64,000 nt of DNA, taken from positions 3,117,501-3,181,500 of the forward strand of contig JAMPIT010000493.1 of NCBI GenBank assembly GCA_026261815.1, given 5' to 3'. The notes under the pieces were generated by a model. It was given only the letters and a program-made list of their open reading frames with translations. It was not told where the DNA came from and did no database searches. The translations under genes and the position numbers were made by a program. Shown piece by piece: positions 9,939 through 20,650 of this stretch (positions are counted from its first letter, which is position 1; each line of letters starts with the position of its first letter). This DNA is from Monarcha castaneiventris obscurior. Its lineage: Eukaryota; Chordata; Aves; Passeriformes; Monarchidae.

Positions 9939-11269
9939 TAGGTGAGGCTGGTGGTTGTGACAGAGCCACGCAGCCCCCGAGCCCACCAGCCCCTCTGGAG
10001 AGCTCCTCCACAGCCCCCATGGAGTGGGAATGCCCTGGCTCCATCCCAGCAGCTGCTGCTCGGGTGCCCCTTTCCTCTGCAGGCAGCAGGTGAAGTTTGG
10101 GATTGCTTTAGTGCTGTCCTGTTCTTGGATGTTTTCTCCTTCCTTAAGGCCTATTTAAGTTGCAGTTTGTTAGCTCGGGGTCTCACTGGGCTGGGAAATG
10201 GGGCACTGAGCTGGGCAGCCCTGAGCAAGCCCCTGATTTTCTCTCCTCTGTTAAAGCCTGAGCTCACCATGTGGGTGGGAAGGTTGGGGAAGGCTCAAGG
10301 AAGGGGGACAGCAGCCTTTGGCTCTGTCACTGGGGTCACTCAGATCCACAGCACTTGGCCTGTGCTATCTCCAGCCCCTGCACAATGTCAGCAAGAATAA
10401 AATCATCCTCATCCTCCTCCTCCTCCACCACCTGAGTGGTGCTGGGCAGCCAGGCCCCACTGCTGGGTATTATGTGTGAGGTCCTGTCCTGCTCTGGGTT
10501 CCCCCCACATTTTAAGGATGCTGATCGAAGTGCTCTCGCCTGTCTGACTCCTTCCCAGCCCTGTGAGCCTTCGGAGGCTGTGCTGCACCGTGGCACAGGA
10601 GGATTTGTACAATTTCTTCAGGTTCTTGGACACGAGCCAGCATCAACAAACCTCAGGGCAGAAACTCTGCGAGGAGCAGGAAATGAGGGAGCTGTCGGGC
10701 TTAGTGGCTGTGTTAGATCACTCTAAAGCATGACTTAAATTCAGGTTTGCAATTTCCTCCCCTTCACCTCCTCTGCCATAAGCCCCAGTGCTGCCTCAGC
10801 CTCTTCATCTAACCCAGAGCTGGGCTCGTTTCACGAGCCTGGGGTTGGCCACAGTGCTCGGGGCGTTAAAAGAGAGAGGAAGGGCAGAGCTGATGGACAC
10901 AGGGAGGGGCAGAGCTGCAAGGATCGGCATGACAAGAGTTTGAGATTTTTTTGCTAAAAACCTGCTTCCTCTTTTTGCTGCTTTCAAGCAGCAGAGCAGC
11001 GTTTGCTGCTGCCGGGAGCTGCAGTGAGCATGGCTGCAGGGAGGGGTGGAGGATGCTGGAGGAGAAACAGCCCCTGGAGCATCTCCCAGCCTCTCCAGCA
11101 TGCTGCTTGGATCTGGCAGAAGATGAGAGAGGTCTCTTTCCTTCAAAGCCGGAGAAACGCCCACCCAGGTGCCAGTCACGGTGCCCAACATCCCTGTGAC
11201 AGGGGTGGCCCCGGAGCTGCTGCGCCAGCGAGTCCCTCCCGCTCCTCCCTCCTCAATTAACACAGCAAC
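9939..11269. other. Unique GC-rich sequence
   Basis: Holds a short (TCC) run at about 10408-10430. Frames of up to 155 codons are featureless. No gene recognised. Confidence 0.4.
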
Positions 11270-11640
11270 CACAACTTTGTTATCCTAGGCATGAAATAAG
11301 GCTAATGAATCATGTCGCACTTTGAAGCCACGTTAGATGTGGAATTTGACACGAGCTTTTACATCTATGTCACTCTGCCCCCTCCGCTCCCCCCCCAAGC
11401 CGGGCAGGCCAGCTCACTGTTTACCTGTCAGTCAGCGGAGGAATTTGCATGTTAGTTAAGCTGTTAGCATGAGTAATTACCGAGCGGGTCAGCGACTCCT
11501 CCCAGCAAGCCGCTCTGAAACGCGGTGCCTTGCCAGCGACATCTCTATCGCTGTAGCTCGGCGAGGGAGATGAATGCGAGCGATGACTCGGGGCTAATTG
11601 CGCACTTCCACTGTGGCCAGGAGAACCCCCAGCCCCAGTG
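11270..11640. promoter_or_regulatory. Candidate enhancer with octamer and homeodomain palindrome
   Basis: Repeat-free sequence with ggctaatgaatcatg near 11300, a perfect octamer atttgcat (11443-11450), ttagttaag, and the palindrome gtaattac (11473-11480). The flank from 11480 to 11610 is unusually CpG-containing for this window. Confidence 0.4.
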
Positions 11641-12047
11641 CAGGGCTGCCAAAAGCGGCGTTTGGGACGGGGAGAAGGGACAGGCTGAGGGGGAGCTGCA
11701 GCGGCGGAGATGGAGGCGGTCAGGCTGGAAAGAGAGGCAACAGTTTGAATTTGCACCGAGTTTGGGATTCGGTGTTGCAGCAGCAATGAGCGGCAGAAAT
11801 GAAGGGGCTCTTTGCCGCCTTCTCCTATAGGAAGGGCCAGCCCTGTCTGACCAGGGCCCTGCAAACCTCACGGTGTCTGTAAAGCTTCGCTGCTGAGCCC
11901 CGTGGCTTATTTCCTGAATTTTTCTTGGGGTTTACCCTCATTTACGCTCTCTTGACGCCTTTAGTGCATTCCTCTCTGCATCACTGTGAGGAAAGGGGTT
12001 GCTGGTCACCGAGGGAGCGAGTGACCCACGGCACCACGGGGAGGCGG
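11641..12047. other. Unique GC-rich sequence
   Basis: Nothing recognised. Open frames on both strands are compositional. Confidence 0.4.
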
Positions 12048-12197
12048 AGGGGAAACAGGGGGACATCAGAGGGGAAATAGGGGGACATCACAGGGGAAAT
12101 AGGGGGACATCAGAGGGGAAATAGGGGGACATCACAGGGGAAATAGGAGGACATCAGAGGGGAAATAGGGGGACCCCAGAGGGGAGGTGGACCCCAG
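12048..12197. repeat. 22-bp minisatellite, about 6.8 units
   Basis: Units begin at 12048, 12070, 12092, 12114, 12136, 12158 and 12180 (partial). Core: aggggaaatagggggacatca followed by g or c. The last base alternates g/c along the first units, giving a 44-bp higher-order period. The G-run-rich strand is the plus strand. Confidence 0.97.
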
Positions 12198-12779
12198 AGG
12201 AAGGCAGGTGGAGGTCACAGCATCTCAGGAGGGTGACCCCGTGCCAGCCCTGCTGTAACTCCTGCAGGGTTTTGTCTCCAGCCCCTCGGGTGCCATTGCA
12301 CTGCTGAGACGCCAAGTTTTGCAAAGGAGTGTGTGAGCTCTTGTCAAGCACCCAGATCCGTGTCAGGGTACAGCTGCCTGTCAGCGGGCTGAAATAGCAC
12401 ATCTGCCAGGACCTTTCCTGCACGACATCAACCTCCACCTCCCCAGAGCTCACATGGGCAGAGCAGCCAAGGAAACTTCGGCTCCTGAGGCTCCTGCTGC
12501 CAGTGTGCAGAGACATCTCGGCCACAGAATTGATTCTCAGGTCACCCTGGGATCAAAAGGACTGCCAAAAACTAACTGAGGAGGAAACTTCTCTGGGGAC
12601 TGCGATGGGAGCAGCTGGCAGGGCTCCAGAAGTGGAAATTTTCTGTGGAAGCAGGAGAATTTCTGTATGTTCACGCTATGGCTGGGCCACAGGTGACTCA
12701 GCTGGGGGATCCAGGTCCTGCAGCTGCACATGGAGCCCAGCACAGGCTGCAGGAGCTTTGCACAAACACCTGCAATAAA
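12198..12779. other. Unique sequence, nothing recognised
   Basis: GC-moderate; no repeat, RNA gene or exon seen. Confidence 0.4.
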
Positions 12780-13720
12780 CCTTATGGAAACTCTTGTTTC
12801 CTTCATTTCAAGTTTGCATTGTTTTGGTATAGTCAAAAACTGGTAAAAAATGGTTTTGGTGTTTTTCAATGTGCAAAGATTCCGTGAAACAAAGCATTAT
12901 TTTAGAAAATCGTGCCATTTTGTGGTTGTTAACTTTCCACAGAGCCACGACATTTTTTAATATATATTTGTATCATGACAGCACGCTGAATAACTTCTGA
13001 GTTATCACAATATGAGCTAAAACTAGATATTTTGTTGTTATTATAATTTGTTTTTAATTGTTTAGTCAATTGTTTAGACATATTTAGTATCATTTGAAAT
13101 ACCTACATGTCTAGATCAGGTTTGCTCAATCGTGTGACAGTGAGTTTGGTGAGTGCTTTCATTCTCCTGATTGTCATGTTGTTTTGTTTCAGTTAGGACT
13201 TTTGATTACATCACAAATGGGAATCTCAAAGAATTAGATCATATATTTCAATCAGGGCTGAGTAAGAGATGATCTGGCTGATTTAAAAGCAAAAATACTG
13301 TAGGGTTTCAAGCCTTATATTGTCATGTCATTAAAACCACTCGCTGCCACTAAAATGCTTAGCAGTAATGTAAAATTGTAATAAAAAAAATGGTAAAACA
13401 AAATTTAAAAGAATCTCACGTCAACTTTTGAATGTTTTGGAAATTTTGTTAAACTCAGGGCTATTTCAGAGGAAAGATTTTGTGGGATTTTTTCACACAC
13501 TAAATGGGTTCCAATTACACTTTTTTCTCCAAACATCAGCACTCAGTGAAGAACACAAATCCTGTGTTTTGACTGTCTTTGGTGCTGACTGCACTTACCA
13601 GAAACCCATGGAACAAAGTCCATACCTTTTACAATTCACAAAAGCTACAGAATAAATCTTTTCTAAGGTAATGTTTGTTCTGAGAATAAATCACGGTTGT
13701 TTGGAATGCTTAAACTTTCA
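12780..13720. other. Unidentified 0.9-kb AT-rich island
   Basis: A sharp shift to AT-rich, poly-purine-poor sequence with many ttttg, aaaat and tgattac words, bounded by GC-rich sequence on the left. It has the texture of an old DNA transposon or of non-coding conserved sequence, but I cannot name a family and found no terminal inverted repeats. A 75-codon frame (13428-13655) has no recognisable domain. Confidence 0.35.
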
Positions 13721-13975
13721 AAAGGACCTGCTCTAAAAGCCCAATTTTTAAACAATTGGATCGTGAGTGTAATACGAATGTAGTTAAGATGATAAATGCA
13801 GCTAATTTTCTCCCTCTATTAGCCCCTTTCACATGCTACTTACAAATGCCAGTCAAACTCGGCAATCCTTTCATTTTATTATGCGGTGACGAGGCGATTG
13901 GATTAAAAATACATGATGGCATTTTCTAACTTGGATTTATAAGTGCCATTGCCGCATCTAATATTGGGCTGACAT
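13721..13975. promoter_or_regulatory. Candidate conserved non-coding element
   Basis: Repeat-free, with gcagctaatttt, tttatta, a bicoid-type ggatta (13900-13905) and atacatgatggc. It ends abruptly at a GC-rich boundary near 13978. This is one of the more CNE-like islands in the left third of the window. Confidence 0.42.
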
Positions 13976-14589
13976 TTGCTGGGCGCAGGGGGAAGTGTGG
14001 TTTGTTGGTGCAGGCTGGGGAGAGCCGCCACCCCCTCCCTGGGCACTGCAGGCTCTCCCTGTGGGACCCCAACCCGGGCACTTCATGTCCCCGGTGCGCC
14101 AGCAGGGATGGGAGCAGATCTCTCTAATCACAGCTCTTGGAGCAATGAAAGCCTCTGCTGCGGGAGGTGGGGTGTGCTGGTGTTGCTTGCTGGGGTGCTG
14201 GAGGTGAGCTCTTCACTCTGGAGATCAGCCTGGTATTGCAAGAGCCTTTAATTTCTTGAGTTTCCACCCTAACAAGAGTTCCCAGCCTTTTCTCAGAACA
14301 GCAGCTCCCCTCTGCTCATTCAATCTCCAAGGATATCTCTCTAGGCCGAGATGTTTTCCTTTTGGCTCTGAAGCAGTGCAGAGGGGTTAAGTGTCTGGCC
14401 TGGCTGGTGTCACGGCCTTCCCAAAAACTCCAGCCTTTGCCCATCTCTTCTTCATCAACCTCAGGCTGTGTTTCTCCAAGGTCTGAGTTGGTGTGGCTCC
14501 ACCCGACTGCTGGATGCTAACAAAATGCATCCAACATCACCCTGATGTCGGATGTGGGGGCATCTCTGGTGTGTTCATCTGCTTCTTTA
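13976..14589. other. Unique sequence, nothing recognised
   Basis: GC-rich then mixed; no recognisable element. Confidence 0.4.
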
Positions 14590-14676
14590 ATATTATTGTT
14601 ATTATTTTTATTATTATTACTATTACTATTATTATTATTGTTATTATTATTATTATTGTTATTATTATTATTATTG
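14590..14676. repeat. (TTA) microsatellite
   Basis: About 29 tta units with scattered ttg and tac interruptions. Confidence 0.95.
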
Positions 14677-14779
14677 CCATGTGAGTGGGACATTGGCTAT
14701 TCTGGGTTCATCCAATTACAGCCAGGTCTGTGGCTCGGGTCCCAGAGGTGAGGTGCCCGCTGTCCGAGCCATCAGCTCC

Positions 14780-14965
14780 CCAGATCAGCCATTGTTCCTT
14801 TAAACGAAAGGGACACTAAAGTCCAATTATTGCAATAGAATGGGCTGCTTCTTTAAACTGAAGAATTTGACTCAGCTCAAGGGATATTTGTGATTGCCTC
14901 TGGCTTCCCTGGAGCTAAAAAATTATATGCTTTCCCTCTTCACTAAATTAAAACATAGTTGGATT
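14780..14965. promoter_or_regulatory. Candidate non-coding element
   Basis: Repeat-free AT-rich island with the phased ctttaaac words (14799 and 14853), ccaattattgcaat (14823-14836) and an aaaaattatatgc word. Confidence 0.3.
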
Positions 14966-15009
14966 GGTAGTGGGACTGAAGGAAGTCCCTGTCTGAAACC
15001 CCAAGTGTC

Positions 15010-15300
15010 AGCCTGCTTTGCAAACTCTGAGCTAGTAATTGGTTTGGAAATACTGAGTGAATAGGTAAAGAGGCTTCGGAATGATTTGTGCTGGATAATA
15101 CAGAGTGCCTGGAACAGCAGGGCTTGCCTTTCCTGGGAGATTTTGCAAACGCTTAATTGTTAATTTCAGGTTTGGGTACGTAAACACAATTAACATTTGT
15201 ACTCTGTAAACAGTAGATGTAGTTCTGTTCCGACTGCACCTCATCCTCATTTAAGTTCTCAGTAAGCAATTCCTTTGTTTCCCAAATGTCAAACTCGAGG
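15010..15300. promoter_or_regulatory. Candidate enhancer with paired forkhead sites
   Basis: Carries gtaaacac (15180-15187) and a perfect forkhead word tgtaaaca (15205-15212), 25 bases apart on the same strand, next to cttaattgttaattt. Repeat-free. Confidence 0.4.
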
Positions 15301-16410
15301 CAGATCCATGGCTGCTGCTCTCTCCACTCACAGCCTCTAAAATGTGTCCTTCTGGCATCTGAGCTGGGACCAGGCAAAGCTTGGAGAGAGTGACCCTCAC
15401 AGATGAGAGGAGCTGAAAGTCAGGGTGACCCCAGGGAGCCCATCCTGCATCTGCAGGGAGCTGGTGGTGCTGGGATCCCAGCTGGCCTCTGCCAGGAGCA
15501 GACCGTGAGCACCCGTGGTCCTACAGATCTGCTGAGACATCTCCACGTGCAGGGCGATGAGGATGTGGTCCTCTGAGCAACTTCTGCTGCTGAAAACAAA
15601 TACAAACCTTTCTGAAAATGCTTAATTCTTGGCTCACTGGTAGAGCCTGAGCACCAGGTTCCTGCTGTCACCAGCCAGCTCGCAGACAAGGACTCTTGGA
15701 AAAGGGACAAGTCCTCTGTGTGGCACCATCCGGTTGGATGTGTGTGAAGCCATGGCCAAAATGAAAGCTGCTGTCCATGTGTGGTGTTAGTGGTGCTTTG
15801 TCTCTCTGGGGGTGACTGTCTGACATGTGGCCACTGAAGTATTTCCTGGAAAATCATAAACCTCTGCCTGAACCCAAAGTCATGGGGCCTGTGTTTTGAG
15901 AATATGGTACAGGACCCCCAAGCTCTGGAGCTTGGCTCCCAGAGCCAGATGATGGAAAAGAAGGCTCAGAAGCTTCTAGATGCCTTCAGAGAGATGAAGG
16001 AAAGCTCTAAATCCTGGTCTGCAAGATCTTGCACGGGAATATTTCCATGTGGAGTCTGAAACTCTTGCTCAGAGGGTTAAATGGCACTGCTCATCTTGGC
16101 TGAACTCACTCGGGAGAGGTCCTGCCCTACTTCATCCCAGCTTCGCACTCTGTCCCACCACATCCTAGCTCAGGGGGCATCACCAGATGATTTGGAGAAT
16201 GGAAGAGTTGGATTAGCTCCCCTCCCAGTGCCAGTGGTCTCTGCTTCATCCCCTGGCTGGGACAGAGCCCACAGGGCAGGGGGAGATGCTCCAGACAGGG
16301 AGAAGACATGAGCTGGTTTGCAGATCTGCTGGACAGTGGATGTGAGGAGCAGCAGGAGCCCTGGTGCCGTGTCCTGCAAGCTCGAACACAGCAGCCTCTG
16401 GCTCATTGTA
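15301..16410. other. Unique sequence, nothing recognised
   Basis: Mixed composition. A 145-codon minus frame (15420-15857) shows no domain. No repeat identified. Confidence 0.4.
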
Positions 16411-16740
16411 CTATTTACTGAAGTTACAACATAATGGCTATGCAAAATAATGTCTCCTTTTCTCTTTTTTTTTTTTCCTTTAGTAAGTGAAAGTAAGTCT
16501 TCTAAGCCAAGGTTAACAATATATATTTATGAGTTGTAGCCAGCTGCTTCTGTGTTTGCACATGTGTTTGTTAATGAAGAGTAACCTAAGGGTCAGGTTA
16601 TTATGTAAATAACCATTGTCAAGGGTAAAGGTGAAGAACCCAGTAATGAGTTGTGTCTCTCTGTCTCTCTCACAAGCCACTAATGAATATTGGATATTGC
16701 CGTTTGCAGGGCTTTTTACCCTCATTTTATCTGGGGGTGA
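16411..16740. promoter_or_regulatory. Candidate conserved non-coding element
   Basis: Repeat-free AT-rich island. It holds a 12-base pyrimidine run, a ttgttaatgaa word and an inverted repeat ggttat/ataacc (16596-16601 and 16609-16614) that embraces a forkhead-like gtaaata. Confidence 0.4.
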
Positions 16741-17778
16741 GGGGCAGGGATGGCAAGAGAGGAAAGAGAAAGAAGTAAATTTGTAATTAAGCTGAGACAA
16801 GTTCTTTTTTTTCCCTCTCCCCAAACCAGCTAAAGTGAGTTATTTCTTCTGTAGGAATTATATATCACTGCCTTGGCCTGTGTCTGGGCAAAAAACCACC
16901 TTCCTTCTGCAGCTCTGGGCTGCATCATCCCTTTGGAGCCTCCGCAGCTCTCACTTTAGAAGATGCCCACAAATCAAGAGTCTGCATCTTTGCAGATAAC
17001 ACTGAACCGAGGCGAAGGCAGCAAGCCATTGAGCAGAGCTTCCACGGGGAAGGTTAACAGCAGCCCTGCGTGCCCGGGATTACTGACAGAGTGTGAGCAG
17101 GAGGTGCAGGCTCATCGCATGTGCTTTCAGCAGCGTGCCACCGACGGGGAGCCTTTGGCTCGCAGGCCTGACACCCAGAGCTGCTGCTGGGGTGGGACAG
17201 CCAACAAGAGCCGGCTCGGGGTGGTTTCCATGCGAGGCTGAGGGAGCACAGCCCGGGTTTCCTTATCCCCCGTGGCCCAAAGCGCTCTCCCGAGGACGCA
17301 GCTCAAGGTTTGCCCACAAGTGGTGGGTCCTTGCCAGCCCCCGGGGCCCTGCCTTTAAATCAGAGATGGGAACGATTGGATGTGATGGCCCAGGACAGGG
17401 ATCCCCTCTGCTCTGCTCCCCGTGCCATGGGCCACCTGCACTGGGGCACTGCTGGCCCCCAGCCCCGCACAGGGACCGAGGGACCAAGCCCAGCGCTGCC
17501 TTGCAGCGGGGCTGTGCCACCCAGAGCCGGAGGGATCCCATCCATTTCCATGTCCCATGCCCACCTCCCAACAGCTCTGCTGGGATCTGGAAGCCAGATT
17601 GCTCAGCTGGCAAATCCCAGTGAGTTCCTCTCATTCCTCTATGCATCCTTGTGAAACCTGGGATTCAGAAACCCCTGGGCCAGGGAAGGATGAGTGTCGT
17701 GTCTGTAATTCGGGCATGGATAAATCCCCCAGCACCCTTTGTGATGGTCAGGGGGGCAGAACCCCAGGGGGTATCTGT
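16741..17778. other. Unique GC-rich sequence
   Basis: Frames of up to 176 codons at 17093-17654 on both strands are GC-driven and lack domains. No repeat identified. Confidence 0.4.
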
Positions 17779-17856
17779 AAAGAAATGAAATGAAATAAAA
17801 TAAAATAAAATAAAATACGAAATAAGATGAAATAAAAGAAAAGAAAAAAAATAGAA

Positions 17857-17920
<64 letters not shown>

Positions 17921-17922
17921 TA
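17779..17922. repeat. Composite AAAAT / AAT microsatellite
   Basis: Starts as aaatg/aaaat pentamers (17779-17818), passes through a purine-only spacer, and becomes about 21 perfect aat triplets (17857-17921). Confidence 0.97.
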
Positions 17923-18129
17923 CAATGGTCAATAATTACCCGCTAGGCAATGACAGAATTTGTTTTTAAACGAGGTTTTGCTCGTCTTTCCCAAATGTCA
18001 CAGCCAGAACTTGGCAGTGACGGGGGAGGCGGGGGGAGCAGAGGAGCCCCAGGGTGCAGGGTGAGATCCATAAAGAGCTGGAGGTGCTGGAGGAGGAGGA
18101 GGAGGCCGCGGTGTGTGCACAAGCCCCAT

Positions 18130-18665
18130 TTGGTGGTTTGAGTAATGTCGTGTTGCCACTAGGGTGTCTCTGCAAACAAGATATTGCATCTCCAAAGAGT
18201 TCCTCGCACAAATAAAAAGCTAAATAGAAATGATGGGCTGACTAGCTGAGCCTGTGCTTTTTACTTTTATGATTGAGAAATAGTTGTTGAAATTGTCAAT
18301 AAAAATAAATAAAATTAAGTTTCCCTAGTTAGGTGTGGAAAGGCGAGCCTACCTGTCTTTGCTGACAGGCCTTTTTGTTCTGTGTTGGCTTTTATAGATG
18401 TGAAAAAAACGCCATTGAGAGCTTCTAGGGAGCTGCACTGGGGCGGTTATTGCCATTTTTACATCCTTTATATGGGCTTAAATCCATTTACAGATGTGCT
18501 GTAGACAGAGAGACATTTTTTACAAGTAATTGTCATGTATACAAGGGTCCTTATGTGTCACAAAAAGATCTCACTTAAGAGAAATAAATGTGCTTTTCAT
18601 CTTTTGTTGGCAGGAGCGGTGGTGGTTGGGAAGAGGGTAATTGGTGATCTTTTCCAGTCTGATAA
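18130..18665. promoter_or_regulatory. Long candidate conserved non-coding element
   Basis: About 530 bases of repeat-free AT-rich sequence with a TALE-type tgacag (18363-18368), gtcaataaaaataaa, taattgtcatg and cttaagag words, bounded on the right by a CpG-rich patch. Among the strongest CNE candidates on texture alone. Confidence 0.48.
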
Positions 18666-18905
18666 CCAGGACAAATAGAGGGGAGCGGAGTGGCGTTGTT
18701 CTCTCCCCGCTCCGCTCCCGGCTGGGCTCTGGGTGTCGGAGGAGAGGTCACAGATGCCCTGAGCCCCGGGGCAGGGCACAGCAGAGCCGCGGTGCCCGGG
18801 CTGAGCTCGGTGCCCCTTCCCCGGCTCGGCCGCGCTTCTGCTGCGCCTGGCAGCGCCTTCACCCTCGGGCAGCTCCCTGAGCCCGCCGGCTGTGAGCGGG
18901 ATGCT
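18666..18905. promoter_or_regulatory. CpG-rich patch (small CpG-island-like)
   Basis: About 20 CpG in 240 bases, against near absence in neighbouring sequence, with several gccgcg/ccgg words. It could be an unmethylated enhancer or promoter of a non-coding RNA. No TATA box or exon is evident downstream, where a G/T tract follows. Confidence 0.4.
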
Positions 18906-18974
18906 CAGGGCTGCCTCGTCATTGCCTTTAGCTGGAGGTTAGGATTTCCCTTCGGTAATAAGTCTCGTGTGGGC

Positions 18975-19276
18975 TTTGTTGGGTTTTATTTTTGGGGTTT
19001 TTTTTGTTTTGTTTTGGGTTTTTGGGTTTTTGGTCTTTTTTTTTTTGGTTGGTTGGTAGGTTGTTTGTTTGGTTTTTTGTTTTGTTTTGGGTTTTTTGGG
19101 GGTTTCTTGGGGTTTTTTTTTTGTGTTTGGTTGGTTGGTTGTTTTTTGTTTGGTTTTTTTTGTTTGTTTTTTTGTTTTGTTTTGGGGTTTTGGGGGGTTT
19201 TTTGTTGGTTTTTTGGGGGTTTTTTTTGTTTGTGGGTTTTTGTTGTTGTTGTTTGTTTTTTGTTTTTTGTTTTTTT
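18975..19276. repeat. 302-base G/T-only tract
   Basis: Only four bases (18988 a, 19034 c, 19058 a, 19106 c) are not G or T. It is built from irregular tttggg, tttgt and ggttggttg words with G runs of up to six. Long open frames across it (for example 18690-19556 and 18992-19594) come from the lack of A and hence of stop codons. Confidence 0.97.
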
Positions 19277-19399
19277 AAAAGTTATTGTTCTTCTCAGGGG
19301 CTGGGATTTAAAAGACTCCCCGGAGGCAGATGGAGCTTTGACAACATCCTGCATCACCTGCACCCCGGCGTCCTGGAGAGGCTGCAGATCCCTCCTGCA

Positions 19400-19551
19400 G
19401 GGGCACGGGGCACTCACCTTGGGAAGGTGCTGGTGCTCCTGGGCAGAGCAGGGGCACGGGGCACTCACCTTGGGAAGGTGCTGGTGCTCCTGGGCAGAGC
19501 AGGGGCACGGGGCACTCACCTTGGGAAGGTGCTGGTGCTCCAGGGCAGAGC
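19400..19551. repeat. Three-copy 51-bp tandem repeat
   Basis: Units 19400-19450, 19451-19501 and 19502-19551 are almost identical (the third differs in cctggg to ccaggg and lacks its last base). 51 is a multiple of three, so frames stay open on both strands. On the minus strand each unit carries a strong splice-donor-like aaggtgagtg (19411-19420, 19462-19471, 19513-19522). Confidence 0.97.
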
Positions 19552-20140
19552 TGTGATGGGCATCCCTGATTTTTCCCAGGGCCTCTCACATTAAGCTTCC
19601 CTCAGGGATGCCATTCCATGACAGTGCTCCAGAGGAAGATGTCAGTAACGCGGCGCAGGAAGCCGTGGTGAGCACTCAGCAGCCAGTCAGGCTGGGGGAG
19701 GAACAGATGCAGGCAGCCCTCACTGATGGAGGGTTAAAGCAGGTCACAACTCAGGCCAAATAGCAAAAGGCAGGTCCTTTATTGCATAGATTTACTTATA
19801 AATCGTTTTCCAGTCAATAGAAGGCAAAGCAGGAGTGGGGTCGGGGGCCTGAGGTGGAGAAAGGCAGGATGGCTTAAAATGACACCAAATCCCTGTCTGC
19901 AGCACAGCGAGCTTCACTTCCAACAATTCACAATTCCTCTTTAATTGGGGTTTCATGCCAGTAGGTGCCTCATGGCCCAGGCCTGGGCTGCGAGGTGTGT
20001 CTTGAGATGGAGGATGGAGCATGGCCTTGAAATCAGGGACAGGTGAGCAGGAAACCTGGCTTGATAAATAATGGATGAATTGTGCTTGGTTTTGCTGATG
20101 ATGTAGTGACCTTTTGGGAGGCAAGAAACAAAGAAACAGC
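19552..20140. other. Unique sequence, possible old LTR on minus strand
   Basis: Read on the minus strand, gcaataaagg (near 19779) would be a polyadenylation signal, but no TATA-to-polyA geometry or ends could be defined. Nothing else recognised. Confidence 0.25.
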
Positions 20141-20650
20141 AAATGACCAGCAATACTGATGAACAGGCTAAGTGAACTGGACACATCATTAACACCAGCA
20201 TACCAAAATAATTACATGCAACTGGGAGTCACACGGTCAGCAAAAAGTGAAACGAGGAAGTGGTTCTGTGTAAATTTGAGCTTTCCAGCTCTCAGCAGGG
20301 AGGAGAGCTCTGGGGGGATGTGGGTTTGGGGTGGTTGGTGCAGCTGGACTTGGGCCTGACTCGCTGCCAGGAGTTTGAGGCTTGCACCAAAGCAGAGATG
20401 AGGTTTGCAGGAGCCCTGTTTGTTGAGATGAGGTGTTGTAGAGAAGCCCCCACAGAGCAGAAGTTGTCCTGTACTGTAGGGAGAAATTGCTGGTGCCCAG
20501 GAGACACCACAAAACCCCGAGCGCCACATGACTGGTTAACACACATCTTAAAGACAAAAAGATTGAATTTTTTATCATCTTTGTAATGACAACGGGTCAA
20601 CGCCAGAGCAGCCACCTCCCTATTTCAGGCAGGCATGTAGTGATTCTGGT
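20141..20650. other. Unique sequence, nothing recognised
   Basis: Mixed composition; frames of about 110 codons on both strands are featureless. Confidence 0.4.

Noticed and set aside
16475..16495. Splice acceptor (polypyrimidine tract then ag)
   Set aside because: A T-run followed by tag occurs often by chance in AT-rich sequence, and no open exon with a donor follows.
18690..19594. Phe/Gly/Trp-rich open frames of up to 288 codons that look like membrane proteins
   Set aside because: The G/T-only tract cannot form stop codons except tga/tag/taa, which need A. Hydrophobic translation is automatic.
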